Origin: Syncephalastrum monosporum B8922
Taxonomy: Eukaryota > Mucoromycota > Mucoromycetes > Mucorales > Syncephalastraceae
Direction: 5' to 3'
NCBI GenBank assembly: GCA_000697355.1
Contig: JNEN01000720.1
Span: 25,121-89,120, forward strand
Length of the DNA: 64,000 nucleotides
Part shown: positions 33,410 to 46,805 of the stretch, piece by piece
Numbering within the stretch: position 1 is the stretch's first letter
How the letters are laid out: the number at the start of each line of letters is the position of its first letter
Notes under the pieces: model-generated
Database searches by the model: none
Told to the model about the DNA's origin: nothing
Seen by the model: only the letters and a program-made list of their open reading frames with translations
Program-made: the position numbers and the translations under genes

Positions 33410-35370
33410 ATGGTCAACAACAAGCCAGTGGCACCATCAACTTCAGCAGGAACCCAAGTTTCTGCAAACTCTTCCTCGGGCAACAGCTGTACCTATCGAT
33501 TTATCTCGAGCTCGCTTGCTGATCTCCCTGACGAAAGGTACCGAAAAAGTCGATATCACGCACTGCATGCGCATGCAGTGTGTTTCCCCAACCGACGATC
33601 TGACTCGCTCGACTTTTTCAACAGAGATTACGATATCATCATAAGGCAACAGCCCCAGCGCGCCAAAATGAGCGTGCCAAACGAACGAGGTACGGGCTTT
33701 TTGTGATGCCTGACTCCAGGGTTTTTTTTCTCATCCTTTGATTCGCTTGTTTCTTCAAAGACCGACGCCCGATTGAGCCTCCACCTATCCTCCAAATGCA
33801 GTGGCTCAAATGTTCTTCCGACGATATCAAGTAAGGATTTTCATCGCACGTGTACCACCGCGTGAGCTAATTTGCACTGAATTTGTTGTATAGGAAATGC
33901 CTCCAAAGCCCGTTTTATTATTTGGTGGCCAATCTCGTCACCGAGGACGAACCAGGCGATTTGCTCCTGCCGTCACAAAATTACCTTTCGGGATCGACGG
34001 TGTCGTCCCTGTATCGTCTGCGCGATATTGACAATTCAGGTACATTCCAAATCAACTTTGTGTACCTGAAAAAAAAAAAAGAAACCTGTGCTGATCGTCG
34101 ACTGACATAATAACAGATGGCGGATTCTTTGTCTTTGGTGATCTCGCTGTCAAGAAAGAAGGTCGATACAGGTTGCATTTCAGTCTTTTCGAGATTGTCG
34201 AGTAAGTCTAAACTTTATACGCCGAGGATGATCCCAGAATATTTATTTTTTCCTTAAAGGGGCGTTGTGCAGAACCGCAAGACACTCCTCTCGGATGCCT
34301 TCACGGTATTTTTACCTAAGCGTTTCCCAGGCCCCTTCGAGGCCACTTTTCTGTCGCGCACCTTTTGTGACCAAGGCGTCAAAATGCGCATCCGCAAGGA
34401 GCATCGCCTACCTTCGGCCACTTCGCGCAAGCGACGCCACGAAACGGCCCAGACCGATACTCACCATAGCGATACGTCGACCTCGCAGGATACAGGTCAC
34501 GAACGTCCTTACAAGCGAAAAGGGGGTACAGTGACCCTATCCGTGTATGCGCCTGGCTCGCATCACCATGACGTCCACTTTGGCCGCTGGCAGGTGCCGC
34601 ATACCACACCGCAGCCCACACGATCAGCCGAACACTCGCCGCCTGCAGAAAAGGCAATGGCACCACCGCACAGGAATGACAGCATGCCTTCGATCTCCTC
34701 GTCTTCCACCTCGTCCTCCTCTTCTTCATCCATTACCACCCCTGCATCGAACCATCCCCCCCTTTGGAATGATCACAACACACCTGTGTATAGCAAAAGC
34801 AGCATCTATTCATCCAACGCCTATTCATCCTCGCCACCGCACACCGCGCATGCCGATGCCCCAGTCCAACCGCTGCGACCCACTGCCGTCTCGGCATCCA
34901 CATTTCCTTACTACAAGGTCGAACACACGCCATCTTACCCGTACACATCGGCCTCGCAGACCTCTTCCCCGTTCACCAATCAATCGATCCCCTCGCCCCC
35001 GCCGTCAACCGTCAGCAATGGCCATTTTGCTCCCTTACCTCAACCCGCGCCTTCTTCCGATCTGGCGAGCTACCACTTTGATAGCCAAGGCAAGAGTGAA
35101 CCACTCTCCCGACAGCTCACACCTCCCCCCATCCTGGCGGACATTGTCAAGCCCGAGCTCGTTGAATCCCATCAGTGGGGTGATCGTCTTCCCCCTTTGC
35201 GGGCCATCATGTCTGAGCAGCAGACGTCGCCTCTGTCTCACCCGCTCCAACTCCCAGCGCCGATACCATCAGGCACCCAGCGGCAGGGCTCTGTCTCGCC
35301 TAGAAGCACCAGCAGGCACAGCGATGGCCGTGTGTCTATCCAGCATCTGATTTCCTCCACGTCGACCTAA
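33410..35370 (+). CDS. Velvet-domain transcriptional regulator
   Basis: Fungal-specific DNA-binding regulator of development and secondary metabolism with an NF-kB-like fold. Exons 33410-33689, 33761-33830, 33894-34039, 34117-34201 and 34260-35370 join in frame into about 563 residues. The velvet domain runs from about residue 70 to 250: [15 protein letters not shown], then [81 protein letters not shown] and MRIRKEHR. A basic RKRRH segment could be a nuclear signal. The rest is a long Ser/Pro/His-rich tail. Subfamily (VeA, VelB, VelC or VosA) cannot be fixed by eye; the domain near the N-terminus and the long tail do not decide it. Mucoromycota carry several velvet genes. Confidence 0.9.
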
Positions 35371-36108
35371 TTCTTTCCACTCATCCGGTCCTTTTATGCA
35401 GAAAAAGCAAACGTCTTCCCTCTCTTCCTCCCTTGCCCCTTTGCTTTTACCTTTTATGTTCCGCGGGTTTTCTTTTCATACTTTGTACATTTTTTGTGAT
35501 CCACCTTTATTTTTCTTTTCGCACATCTGCCGCCTTATGCTCACGATTCTCTTTTGTTTTATACCATTTCTAAATTGTACACAACACGCACGCACACTTT
35601 TCACACACGCAACGCACATATACATGCAAAATATACTACAACACATTGCAATAACAAACAGTAGCACACAATCAGCACCATCCATAAAGAGGTGTTGCTA
35701 CCATCGTAGCCCAAAAATAGCATATCTGTATGGGACGAGAAGCCGCGGGGAAAGAATTTAATGAGAAAGAAGCTCACGCTATTTGGATGGCCAGGTTTGT
35801 TGTGCGCAAAATTGAACTAAACCTTTTTCAGCAAACATGGACGATCCATTGTTTGCCCATGGGCAAAGTTCATTGGGCTTGATCCACTGTCATCGCCCAA
35901 GACGCTTATGAAGGTCGCCAGACAAGGGCTGGAAGGGGCATTTCATTGCGTTCAGTCTCCGCTTTTTGCAAACATTTACCGTGAACGTCTTTGTGTACCT
36001 TGCACTCTCTTTTTTTTCTTTCTCATTTTCCATTCCTTCTTTTTACATCTTTTATCCTTCGTCCACGCTTGCTGCATACACTCCTTCATACCTACCTTTT
36101 TGCAAACC
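35371..36108. other. Intergenic
   Basis: CT-rich and CA/ACGC-repeat sequence after the velvet stop, then the upstream region of the next small gene. Nothing else was recognised. Confidence 0.45.
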
Positions 36109-36537
36109 ATGATTGCTTTTGTCGAGAAAATCAAACAACGATACGAAATCTGGAAGATTGAGAAATACACGCGACGCCGCACTTTGCTACCCGAGTACGA
36201 GTCGAGAGGTAAAGTCCAAGTTTCTTTTGTTGTGTTCATTCGTGTGCAACCGAAGTAAATGGCTGGGTCTTTCTACGCACGTACCAACGTCTGTTGCTTA
36301 GACAAGGAGTATTACGCTACGCATTATGAGGACGGTGTCTATTATGCTGAGGCGCCTGTACGTAGCAACAGCAGCAACACGATCGTCGCTGGCGGCGAGA
36401 AGACCATCAAAGCCCTGCAGCGGGCGCCGTCAGTAGCAACAAAGCGAGCTGGGTCTCTCATGCGGTCTCAAAGCAAGCGCAGTTATGTCCCCCCGCCGCG
36501 TTGCTCAGAAACCTACAATGCGTCGTTGCAGCGGTAA
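36109..36537 (+). CDS. Small basic protein, unknown function
   Basis: Two exons, 36109-36208 and 36302-36537, joined by GT-AG with continuous frame, encode 111 residues. The first exon is charged and helical (MIAFVEKIKQRYEIWKIEKY) with a basic cluster TRRRTLLPEYESR. The second has YYATHYEDGVYYAEAP, then a Ser/Arg-rich tail with LMRSQSKRSYVPPPR that offers phosphorylation sites. No membrane segment, signal peptide or known domain is visible. Protein-like composition on both sides of a good intron supports a real gene. Confidence 0.55.
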
Positions 36538-36825
36538 ACGATGCTTTTTGTCTCTTTTGTGTATGGACTTGTGTAAATATAGTAAATAAAGAAGTCGGGC
36601 GAGTCGTAGCTGGTTTGAAGGCAGCCCATGAATGCGTGTAATATTTTTCGCGAAATAAAATTTTTGTACCGAGATTTTTCCCGTATCGCTATTTCTTTGA
36701 ACTTGCAACAAAATACAAGCAGGATATGCAAACCATAAGCATACAAAAGAAACTTAATGTCTGCGTGTGTGTGTGTATGTGTGGGCGACGTAGACTATGC
36801 TATGTTATGGCATATAAAAGCCTAA

Positions 36826-39088
36826 CTAAGAAAGACTGTGGTTGCTACTGGTCTCGTCATCGTCTTCTGAAGATGACGAAGCGCTCTGCTCTCGAAAGTT
36901 GAAAAGCGTCCGGTCATCGCCTAGCCAGTTCTGCAAGATAGCCGGTGTTTCGTCGAAGATACCATGGAGCTGCGCCGCCGACTTGTCGCGGTTGGGAAGG
37001 TTTTCATACTTGCCCGGGTCAAAGTCGGGCAGCGCCGAGGGACCATTTGCATTCACAAACGCCGTCAGTTCATCTGACAGGCGTTCGCGCATGTTACGCA
37101 GCTGGGCAGCTGCGTCTGGATAGCCGACCGCCAGCATCAAAGGTTTGATCGACCTACGGTCCGTATGCATCAGCCCCTTGACATTCTTAATGAAACTGTA
37201 ACGTACCGGTACACATCCAGCCCATTCTCGACGGAACGCACGCCAAGGTAATGAAGGAAAGGTTGGGCGATGTAGCTCAGGGCGGCAGCGGACAGGGCGT
37301 GGGTGAGACCCTTGCCACGTGCATACAGGGTGGCAAAAAGAATGCCAGAGTACAATGCGTAGATTGCAGGCGCAAAGACCGCCACCACCAGCACCTTCCA
37401 GGTGGCGAGCACATCACGTGCCGCAATCTTCACATTCGATCCCGCCAGAGCATCTATATTTCGATCAGACTCGGCGAACGAAGGACATAAAAGCCCCGAT
37501 TTTGCTTTTTCTTTGTTTACCCCTTTGTTTACGACGGCTGATCACCAATGCAAGGACAACAATGGGCGAGTTAAGCACCAATCTAGAAAAGGGAGGTGTA
37601 TGCATGAGCGGAGTTTGCTATCCATTTGCACACACACACACTTACGCAGGGAATCCGACAACGGCGAGAAAGACAAGCTGTAATAAGCGCGAGAGCAGCA
37701 GAGGCAAGGCGGAGAAGGGAGTTGATTTGGTACGCTCGACTTGGTGGTCACGCAAGCCAAAGTACTTGAGGGTATTCGTGTAGGCTTTCACCTTGCGCTC
37801 GAGTTCCTTGAGACGCGGGTCATTCTGGAAATGCTTGTAACCCAGCAAGAACCGCCGATTGAGGTCCACGACTTGATCGAGACGCAGCTTATGTTCGGCG
37901 GCCGGACGGTACAGGCGGCGCGCAGCGGCGATGATCTATACCAGAATTGAGTTGTGCAAGAAACTATCTACCATCCTCACTGACCATCAACGTATCGTAG
38001 TTGGGCGCGTTCACAGTGACGCTCTTCAAGCCATCGTAACCATCCTTCATGAGCTTGGCAATAGCTTCACGCTTGGCAGGGCCACCTTGTTTGTACTTTT
38101 CGACGAGTTCGCGATCAATGTCAATGGGTGAGCCATAGGAAATGACGGCGCGTGAACGGAAGCGGTGAGGGTGAAAGTAATTGAGTCCTGGATGGATATG
38201 TAACGTGAGCTTATTATGCGGCCGTCGCCATTTGGTGTTCCGTCCTACCGATAGGCACAATTTTCACATTCAGATGCTCGTGCTCAGCCATAGCACCCAG
38301 CGCCATAATGGCAAAGCCGGCTAGAAGACACGCGCATAAAACAGGGTTAATTTCTGGCCCAAAAAAAGTAAGAACACAGTGTTCTGGCAATCACCTTTCA
38401 AAGGCAGCATCTCGGTGCGATCATGCGAACCTCCCTCGGGAAAAATCACGATGGATCCACGCTCAGCAAGACGTGTGTGCACCTTTTCATACAAGACACT
38501 CTGATCGACATGCGGCAAGATCTTGTAGGACACGTCTTCTTTCAAGCCGAGTTTCTCTTCATCGGAAAGCGGAGCCGAGAGCTTGATCTCGGTGTCACTG
38601 ATCACTTCGACCACAGCCAACTTGATGGTCTTTCCAACTGCAATCAAGTCGCGGGGCTGGACTTGGCTCTTGAAGGCAGTGTCCGAGCCCAGCAGGGTAT
38701 CCTCGCCATCGTAGCGCAGCTTGCCACTGCCTTTGGTTGCCAGATCCTGCGGCCGTATCACAGAGACTGGACGTGGTGGGTGAGTCGAACGAGAGAGCAA
38801 TTAAAAGATCATGGAATAGACAAACTCACTTGCTTTCAAGAGACGCGCGCCTGTGCCAATCACTTTGCGCTTGAATGAAGCCTCGGCCATAAGCGGCGAG
38901 AAATGGCGAGGATTGGAGATCAGGACCATGCCGGGATCGATGAACTGGTTTGCATGAGGGGCGACAATGAAGATACACGGGTCTTCTTTGGGCACTTGGT
39001 GGACGCCTGTGGTCCGAATTTCTCGAAAGAAGATGCTCGTCACCACCGAGAATGTGGAGCGTATCGCGTCGTAAGCAAGACGGTCCAT
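36826..39088 (-). CDS. GPT2: Glycerol-3-phosphate / DHAP acyltransferase, Gpt2/Sct1 family
   Basis: ER-membrane enzyme for the first acylation step of glycerolipid synthesis. Eight exons keep frame: 39088-38830, 38766-38395, 38320-38249, 38187-37985, 37935-37646, 37582-37521, 37453-37207, 37153-36826 (610 residues). The catalytic block is IVAPHANQFIDPGMV, the Gpt2/Sct1 version of the acyltransferase HX4-5D motif. Motif III is IVIFPEGGSHDRTEMLPLK, and KIVPIGLNYFHPHRFRSRAV follows. Hydrophobic membrane stretches come later (for example ALPLLLSRLLQLVFLAVVG and LVVAVFAPAIYALYSGILF). A Ser/Asp/Glu-rich C-terminus (SASSSSEDDDETSSNHS) resembles the phosphoregulated tail of yeast Sct1/Gpt2. It is shorter than the yeast enzymes (about 750). 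It shares a 295-base divergent promoter with calcineurin A. Confidence 0.9.
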
Positions 39089-39383
39089 TGAAAAAGATAT
39101 TCAGAAAGGATAAAGAGTAAGAAAAAAGAAGAAGGACACGCGGGAAATGGGAGGTTAAAAAAAAGAGAGAGAAGTCGACTACATATTTTCACATGGATTT
39201 GCAAGTTTGACACCAGCCCATTTTCTTTTTCTCTTACAGGAAAGCATTGATTTTGCAACGAGGACCTTTTCTTGGTGCGACCGACGTTCCAATGAACTCC
39301 GACTGTATTTGGGTCGGCCAAGTTTTAGTCTTCTATCTCTCTTTCTCTTCACACACACCATCTCGCTGTCAACCTCCTCCATC
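39089..39383. promoter_or_regulatory. Divergent promoter region between the acyltransferase and calcineurin A
   Basis: Only 295 bases separate the two start codons. The + strand side is CT-rich toward the calcineurin start. No specific factor site was identified. Confidence 0.4.
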
Positions 39384-41573
<2,190 letters not shown>

Positions 41574-42003
41574 ACAAGAATTGACGGTGCGCGAGTGACA
41601 AAGGAACGAAGACAAGAAAAAAACAAGAAAAAAGAGAAAAAAAAAGGAACATTGTATATGGATCGTATACCACAAGGCAGACAACCAGACAGACAAAAAC
41701 CCATCACACAATCCATATGCACACCATATACACACAAAACCCATTGTAATGACGGCTTCCCTCCACAAAAAAATAGTCATGCATAATAACGCGTGCAACG
41801 TATACACACATGTCTGAACACGTTTGGAAACAGCAACAATCTCCGTGTGACAAAACAACTGAACAAATAAGGCGATGGACCGCTCGCATGTTTTCTCCTG
41901 CACGGCTCATACCCACCCTCCCCCCATTATTTCTGCTTTTCTGCTTCTTTCTTCTTTTTCCCTTTCTTTTTTCTTGAGAAAAAAAAGCTGCATTCACTAA
42001 TCG
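41574..42003. other. Intergenic
   Basis: A-rich tract after the calcineurin stop, CA-rich middle, CT-rich tract upstream of the next start. No gene. Confidence 0.45.
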
Positions 42004-44634
42004 ATGAGACGAGCCACTTGGTGTGATGCGGAGGAGGATATGTACTACCCATGGGCATGGTACGAGGAAGCGTCTGTGCGCCGGCCTCGTACCCGCCCAC
42101 CGGCTCCCCAGCCGATGCTGCTCCCTACGCCCCGACTACGACCCTCTTATTCCACCCCTCTTAGTTATCCAGATGATTATTATCCTGTCAAGCCAAGAAG
42201 GCGACGACGGAGTACCCGCAGCGTCCACCCAACACGATGGCGGTGCCAGAGTGACGTTTGGTCGGTCGACGACGGCGACGACGAAAAAGAAGGATTGGAG
42301 GAGGTTTCAAACACGACTACGGCCATGATTCCCCGATCCCCGCCACTCCAAGCACCACCACCACCGCTACAACGACCAACAACAACAACAGCTCACTACC
42401 GTCGCCTGTCCCCGCCTCCTTCACCACCTCGTTCACCGCCTCGTCCACGGCGCCCAAGACACCACATGAAGCAGCAGCAACCACGGCCACGGTCCATGGA
42501 AACTCCGTCGACACGTCCGGCCTCGCAACCACGCGTCCCACGCAAACCGCTCCCGTCCGTGATGGACTCAGAAATGGCCCGATCGCTTCAGGATTTACGG
42601 ATCTCGCCTTTACCCCGACGGCCGCCCTCTCTCGAGTTACGGTCGCCTCTGAGCTCGAGCAGCAGCAGTCTTTCGCTCACCACGAAAACACCGCAACAAG
42701 GTCTACCGCCGCCACCGCCGCCACCGAAGCATCAACACCCACTACCACCGATACAGACACAGTCGCAGACACAGACGCAGACACAGCTGCCACGCCCGCA
42801 TAAATTGAGTCGGGTCCACTCGGCCCGTCCGTATGATCAGTCCCAGCAGAATGGCCTCGGGGAAAAGTCGCTTGTCGAAGAAGACGCCGTGTCACCCGTT
42901 CAGTCGTCGAGCGCTTCCGTCACCCAGCCTACGTTTTGGAATCCACGCAACGAACCGGCGGACGGGTCACCCATCCGCCGCACGTTCTCCAAACGCTTGC
43001 GGGGCCTGCTGCAGCCACAGCGCTCTCGCATCGAAGGCGCCTCGAGCGAGACGCACGCCATTGACCGCGCCTGGAGCGTCTCACGCGCCGCGACCCCGCT
43101 GGCCCCCATGAACCGCTTGAAGCCGGATCCATTCCGGATACTCGGGTACGCTAGACAAAAGAGAAGAAATCTCGAAAATTTTTTTTTTTGGGGGGGGGGG
43201 GAAGAAGGTGGTTGCGGGAAAATCCCGATGGTTAACTCACTAGGCAAAAACAGGAATACCTTACCCGTCGCGGATAGTCTACAGCTGGACTTTAGCGCAG
43301 AAGGCCTCCAGCAGGTGGATACGTATGTCGCCAACGTACACCAGCGAGGGCCGATGCTGACGCCCACCATCCTGACCCAGAAATTCTTGGTACGACCCTA
43401 TCGACACAACGACCTCTTTCGGCTACGCGCCATCTTCTGTTGGATTACTCAGAGCATCGCCATCGAAGAAGGCGATGCTTCCATACACGAAGACCCTTAT
43501 GATGTCTTTAGCTATCGCGTCGCCAAGACCCCGCTTGGCCTGGCACGCCTCTTTTGTGAGATGGCCATTGCGGCTGGTTTCGACGAAGCGAGTATTGTCG
43601 ACGGTTATCTGCGAGGCAAGTCTATGTGAATCCGCTTGCTTCATACACTTATGTATCGTACAGGACCCAAGGATTCGTTGGAGAGCACGATGGATGGCGT
43701 GACTGGTAACCATGTGTGGTGCTCTGTCAAGATCGATGGCGAGTATCGGTTTGTGGACTGTTGGCTCGCCTCTCCGTGGCATCCGCAAAACGCGGGTCGT
43801 CTCGAGTCCCATTGGTTTCTGTGCACGCCGGGAGACATGATCTATACGCACTACCCTAGCGAAGCGGCCGACCAATATCTCGAGCCCCCGATCAGCATTA
43901 CGACCTTCTTCACGCTGCCTTATGTGTGCGTACCCTTCTTTTGGCACCACATGGCCGTCACCGAATACCAACCGGGGTGCTGTGACATTGTCGAAGACGA
44001 CCAGGTGTGTCACCTCACCTTGCGCGTCGACCCGGACGTTGCCTGTTACGCTGAGGTAGAGACGCGTTCCCACAAGCCGACCGCGACGGCGACCGCAGTC
44101 CAGAAAACGCGTGGTCTCGCGCAATGCTATTTTGACGGGGAGGGCGATCGTCTGTGCAAGATCAAGGCCGTCCTGCCGCCCGACCAGCCCCTGGGATGGC
44201 TCAAGATCTACGCCGGTCCGCGCGTCAAGCCCGTCGGTGAACATCAGCAGGCGCGGCAGGAGAAAATGAACAGCCAGCACTACCCGCTCGCGCTCGTGTT
44301 CAAGCTGACGCGGCAGCACCCGCCCATCACGGACCGGACCCGGCCGGCCTTTATGTTTGTGCAGCTGCATGTTTGTCCTGACGAGTTCTACATCAACGAG
44401 CCGCAGTGCTATCAGTTGTATCCGCTCCAGACCTACAATTTCTCCATCAAGAGCGATCACCACCACAAGCTTGCTATTCGGAGTCCCGGCGGCAAGCTCT
44501 TCAAGCTCATGTACTTTCCTCAGGACCATATCTACAATGGCAGCGTCACGGTGAGCGAGGCAGGTCAGTGGTCCTTGATTTGCCTGCTCAATCATGCCGG
44601 AGGTTGGTACGTCGTTGCGAGTTGGCACTGCTAG
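42004..44634 (+). CDS. CYK3: Cyk3-like cytokinesis protein with a transglutaminase-like domain
   Basis: Exons 42004-43145, 43254-43615 and 43664-44634 give about 824 residues. The N-terminal 370 residues are Pro/Arg/Gln-rich low complexity with PxxP motifs; the SH3 domain of yeast Cyk3 is not visible. The transglutaminase-like core begins near LPVADSLQLDF. It includes LRAIFCWITQSIAIE, LGLARLFCEMAIAAGF and GNHVWCSVKIDGEYRFVDCW, then HWFLCTPGDMIYTHYPSEAA, the Cyk3/KY-family hallmark. The His (NHVW) and Asp (FVDCW) of the triad are there, but the usual Cys position falls in KTPLGLARLF, so it is probably not an enzyme. The second intron uses a GC donor (43616-43663). The first intron (43146-43253) contains T and G homopolymers and is a multiple of three. 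A role at the division site is inferred from the family. Confidence 0.78.
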
Positions 44635-44750
44635 ATAGCGATAGTAGGTTTGCTTGTTTTTTTTTTTTTCCTCTTTATTGTAAATATATGCATGATTCCC
44701 CTTCCCTTTTCTTTTCTTGATGGTGATATGTATGCAGAAAAGTAGCACCC

Positions 44751-45534
44751 TTATGTGGGCCGATTATGAGCAGCCTGCTCGCGCACTCGTCGCTCGTACT
44801 CCTTCTTGTCTTTCCGGAAGAGCATATAGGCATCTTGTTGGGCTGGACTGTCCGGGTTAGGATCGTTCAGCAAGTCCTGGATACCCAGCAGGATCTATAC
44901 GCATTGTAGGTTGAGTGACCTGTTCTACCATGTACAATGATGCACTAGAACAGGATAGAAGGACGCACCTGTTTGAGGGTGATGGCTGGCTTCCAACCTT
45001 CGTCTTCGTTCAAGATAGAAAGACAGACCGTTCCGGATGGATACACATTGGGATGGAAAAGGGGCGGCGTGAATTTACCTACGTACAACTTCTAGATCAG
45101 CACGTCGCTCACAAACACACTTCCAGTCTAAGATGGAGTCATACATTTAGGTGGCTTGCTGGGATAATCTATACGCGTAGAGGAGCAGAAGATCACGTCA
45201 GTTTGCTATATGGGTTGGATATGAACCCGTTTACCTTCAGGAAATGTCATGACAACTTTGTAGACTGCATTCTCCCAGGGCGTCTATATAGGACAATGAG
45301 AACCACACCATGCGTCGTTTGAAAAGTATTACATTGTCTTTGCCAGGGATGCCACACGTCCAGGTGAGAAGATCAAGTGAATTGTCTGCATTCTTGCCTG
45401 GTCGAGCCCAGAAACCCTACAGTGCCTTATGTCAGCATATGCCTTGGCACGTGCATTCGACGTACATGAGGGTGATCTTTGCGCCATTGCTTGCGCTCTT
45501 CCAGGAGACGGTTTCTGGCAATGCCGTTGTTCAT
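44751..45534 (-). CDS. UBC9: SUMO-conjugating enzyme Ubc9
   Basis: E2 enzyme that carries SUMO as a thioester and transfers it to target lysines in the nucleus. Six exons, 45534-45466, 45416-45333, 45283-45235, 45168-45145, 45078-44969 and 44894-44751, give 159 residues, the family length. The N-terminus [20 protein letters not shown] and the SUMO-E2 features [30 protein letters not shown] and [19 protein letters not shown] are clear. The catalytic Cys is in TVCLSIL, and the C-terminal helices read [19 protein letters not shown]. Exon 4 is a 24-base microexon encoding DYPSKPPK. The [10 protein letters not shown] and WKPAITLKQ segments separate Ubc9 from ubiquitin E2s. It is convergent with CYK3. 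Confidence 0.95.
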
Positions 45535-46261
45535 TGTCGTAAGCTACTGCGGATAGAACAAGTGAAGCGTCTCTCTCTCGGGGTCGCAGCACCACAACGG
45601 ATCCACTTTTTTTGGCGTGAAATGCCGGATTTTGATTGGCTCGTTCTTTCTACCCTGTCCAGGAATCTTTTCAACACACACTGGGTGTATCTTGCTTTTG
45701 CTGCATAAGATGCGTCGAACAGTTTGTCGTAATGGGAACGGCTTATGCGTATTGTACTCATTTGACAGTATTTGAGTTTATAACTCGATGGAATTTTTCT
45801 AATACAAAGCTCAAGCTATCTATAAGGATGCTAATAATATCGCGTGTGTGCATTGGGATACACATGGCAAACTCGCTCGATATGATGGAGTGCATATAGA
45901 GTATGTCGTATCCGCTTCAGTCTCGCTGCATACAATATTAGCCTACTTTGAGGCAAAAAGGTCAAGAGCAAGTCTTGCGCCCTAGGAGCACACAGTATAT
46001 TGAAGACTCATATCGTACATACAGTTTTACTCTTGGAGAGGCGCAAGAGGTGCCCAGTCATGGGAAGGAATAGTACGTTGTACACCAATAGCATCCATAC
46101 ATGCGTATATCATGGGGCGCTAGCCTTTAAAGTGGCATAAACCTGTAGCAAAACAGAAAGACATGCTCTCCAGTCCAGCTCATTCTTCTTGCAGCTGTTT
46201 TGAAATACTATACAAACCAAAAACATGTTTATTTTTTAGAAGAGGAGGGGACAGAAAGACC
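45535..46261. other. Intergenic: upstream of UBC9, downstream of MPC2
   Basis: No reading frame with family motifs. Moderately AT-rich with no notable repeat. Confidence 0.45.
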
Positions 46262-46805
46262 CTAGGCCGCCAGACCAGCTGCCTGTTTCTGCTTGTATTC
46301 ATCGGATTGACGGTACCTGCAGGGGAAGACAAACCACTTTTGTTAAGCCAAATCCCAACGCTGCAATAACACGAACTTACATGAGGATACGGCCGACCTG
46401 TGTAGCAGCCGTACCAGCAACAAACACGTTCACGGCGAAAAGCGACCAGTTCTTGGGAATAATGACGGTCGAGTACCGAGTCCAAATCATACCCGTGGCC
46501 ATAAGCGCTATCAATGACTGTAAGTTGCCTTGTTCTTTTCAACCCTTTCTTCTTATAATACGTACAGAGGTTCTGGGACAAGCTCAACTTTTCAGCCGGG
46601 CGCTGCATGTCACCAATGCCAGCAATCACCAGGGCCTGTATGATTATAAATAGAAGGACACAAGTAGTATGAGAATGAGCCGATTACTGCGTCAATGGCA
46701 TCTTACCCATTTCATGGCAGGGGCCCAGAAGTGGATGGTCTTGGGACCAGCAGGCGAGTTGATGAATCGCTGGATTGCGGACTGGGAAGCAGCAGTGGTG
46801 GCCAT
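46262..46805 (-). CDS. MPC2: Mitochondrial pyruvate carrier subunit Mpc2
   Basis: Inner-membrane protein that with Mpc1 forms the pyruvate carrier. Exons 46805-46707, 46635-46566, 46528-46381 and 46316-46262 give 123 residues, close to the family length. The sequence carries the MPC signatures IHFWAPAMKWALVIAGIGD, RPAEKLSLSQN, LMATGMIWTRYSTVIIPKNW and SLFAVNVFVAGTAATQVGR. The intron between exons 2 and 3 is only 37 bases (GTACGT to ACAAG). A normal-looking acceptor 11 bases downstream would break the frame. The short form adds a few residues (CNLQ) to the loop after LSLSQN, so this junction needs cDNA. The tail YRQSDEYKQKQAAGLAA is family-like. Confidence 0.88.

Noticed and set aside
42258..42803. 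Thr/Ala-rich frame on the plus strand within the Cyk3-like gene
   Set aside because: Alternative frame of the CCG/ACC-rich low-complexity exon; the Pro/Arg/Gln frame connects to the conserved domain and this one does not.
43423..44748. 441-codon frame on the minus strand
   Set aside because: Antisense to the Cyk3-like exon, with no conserved motif.
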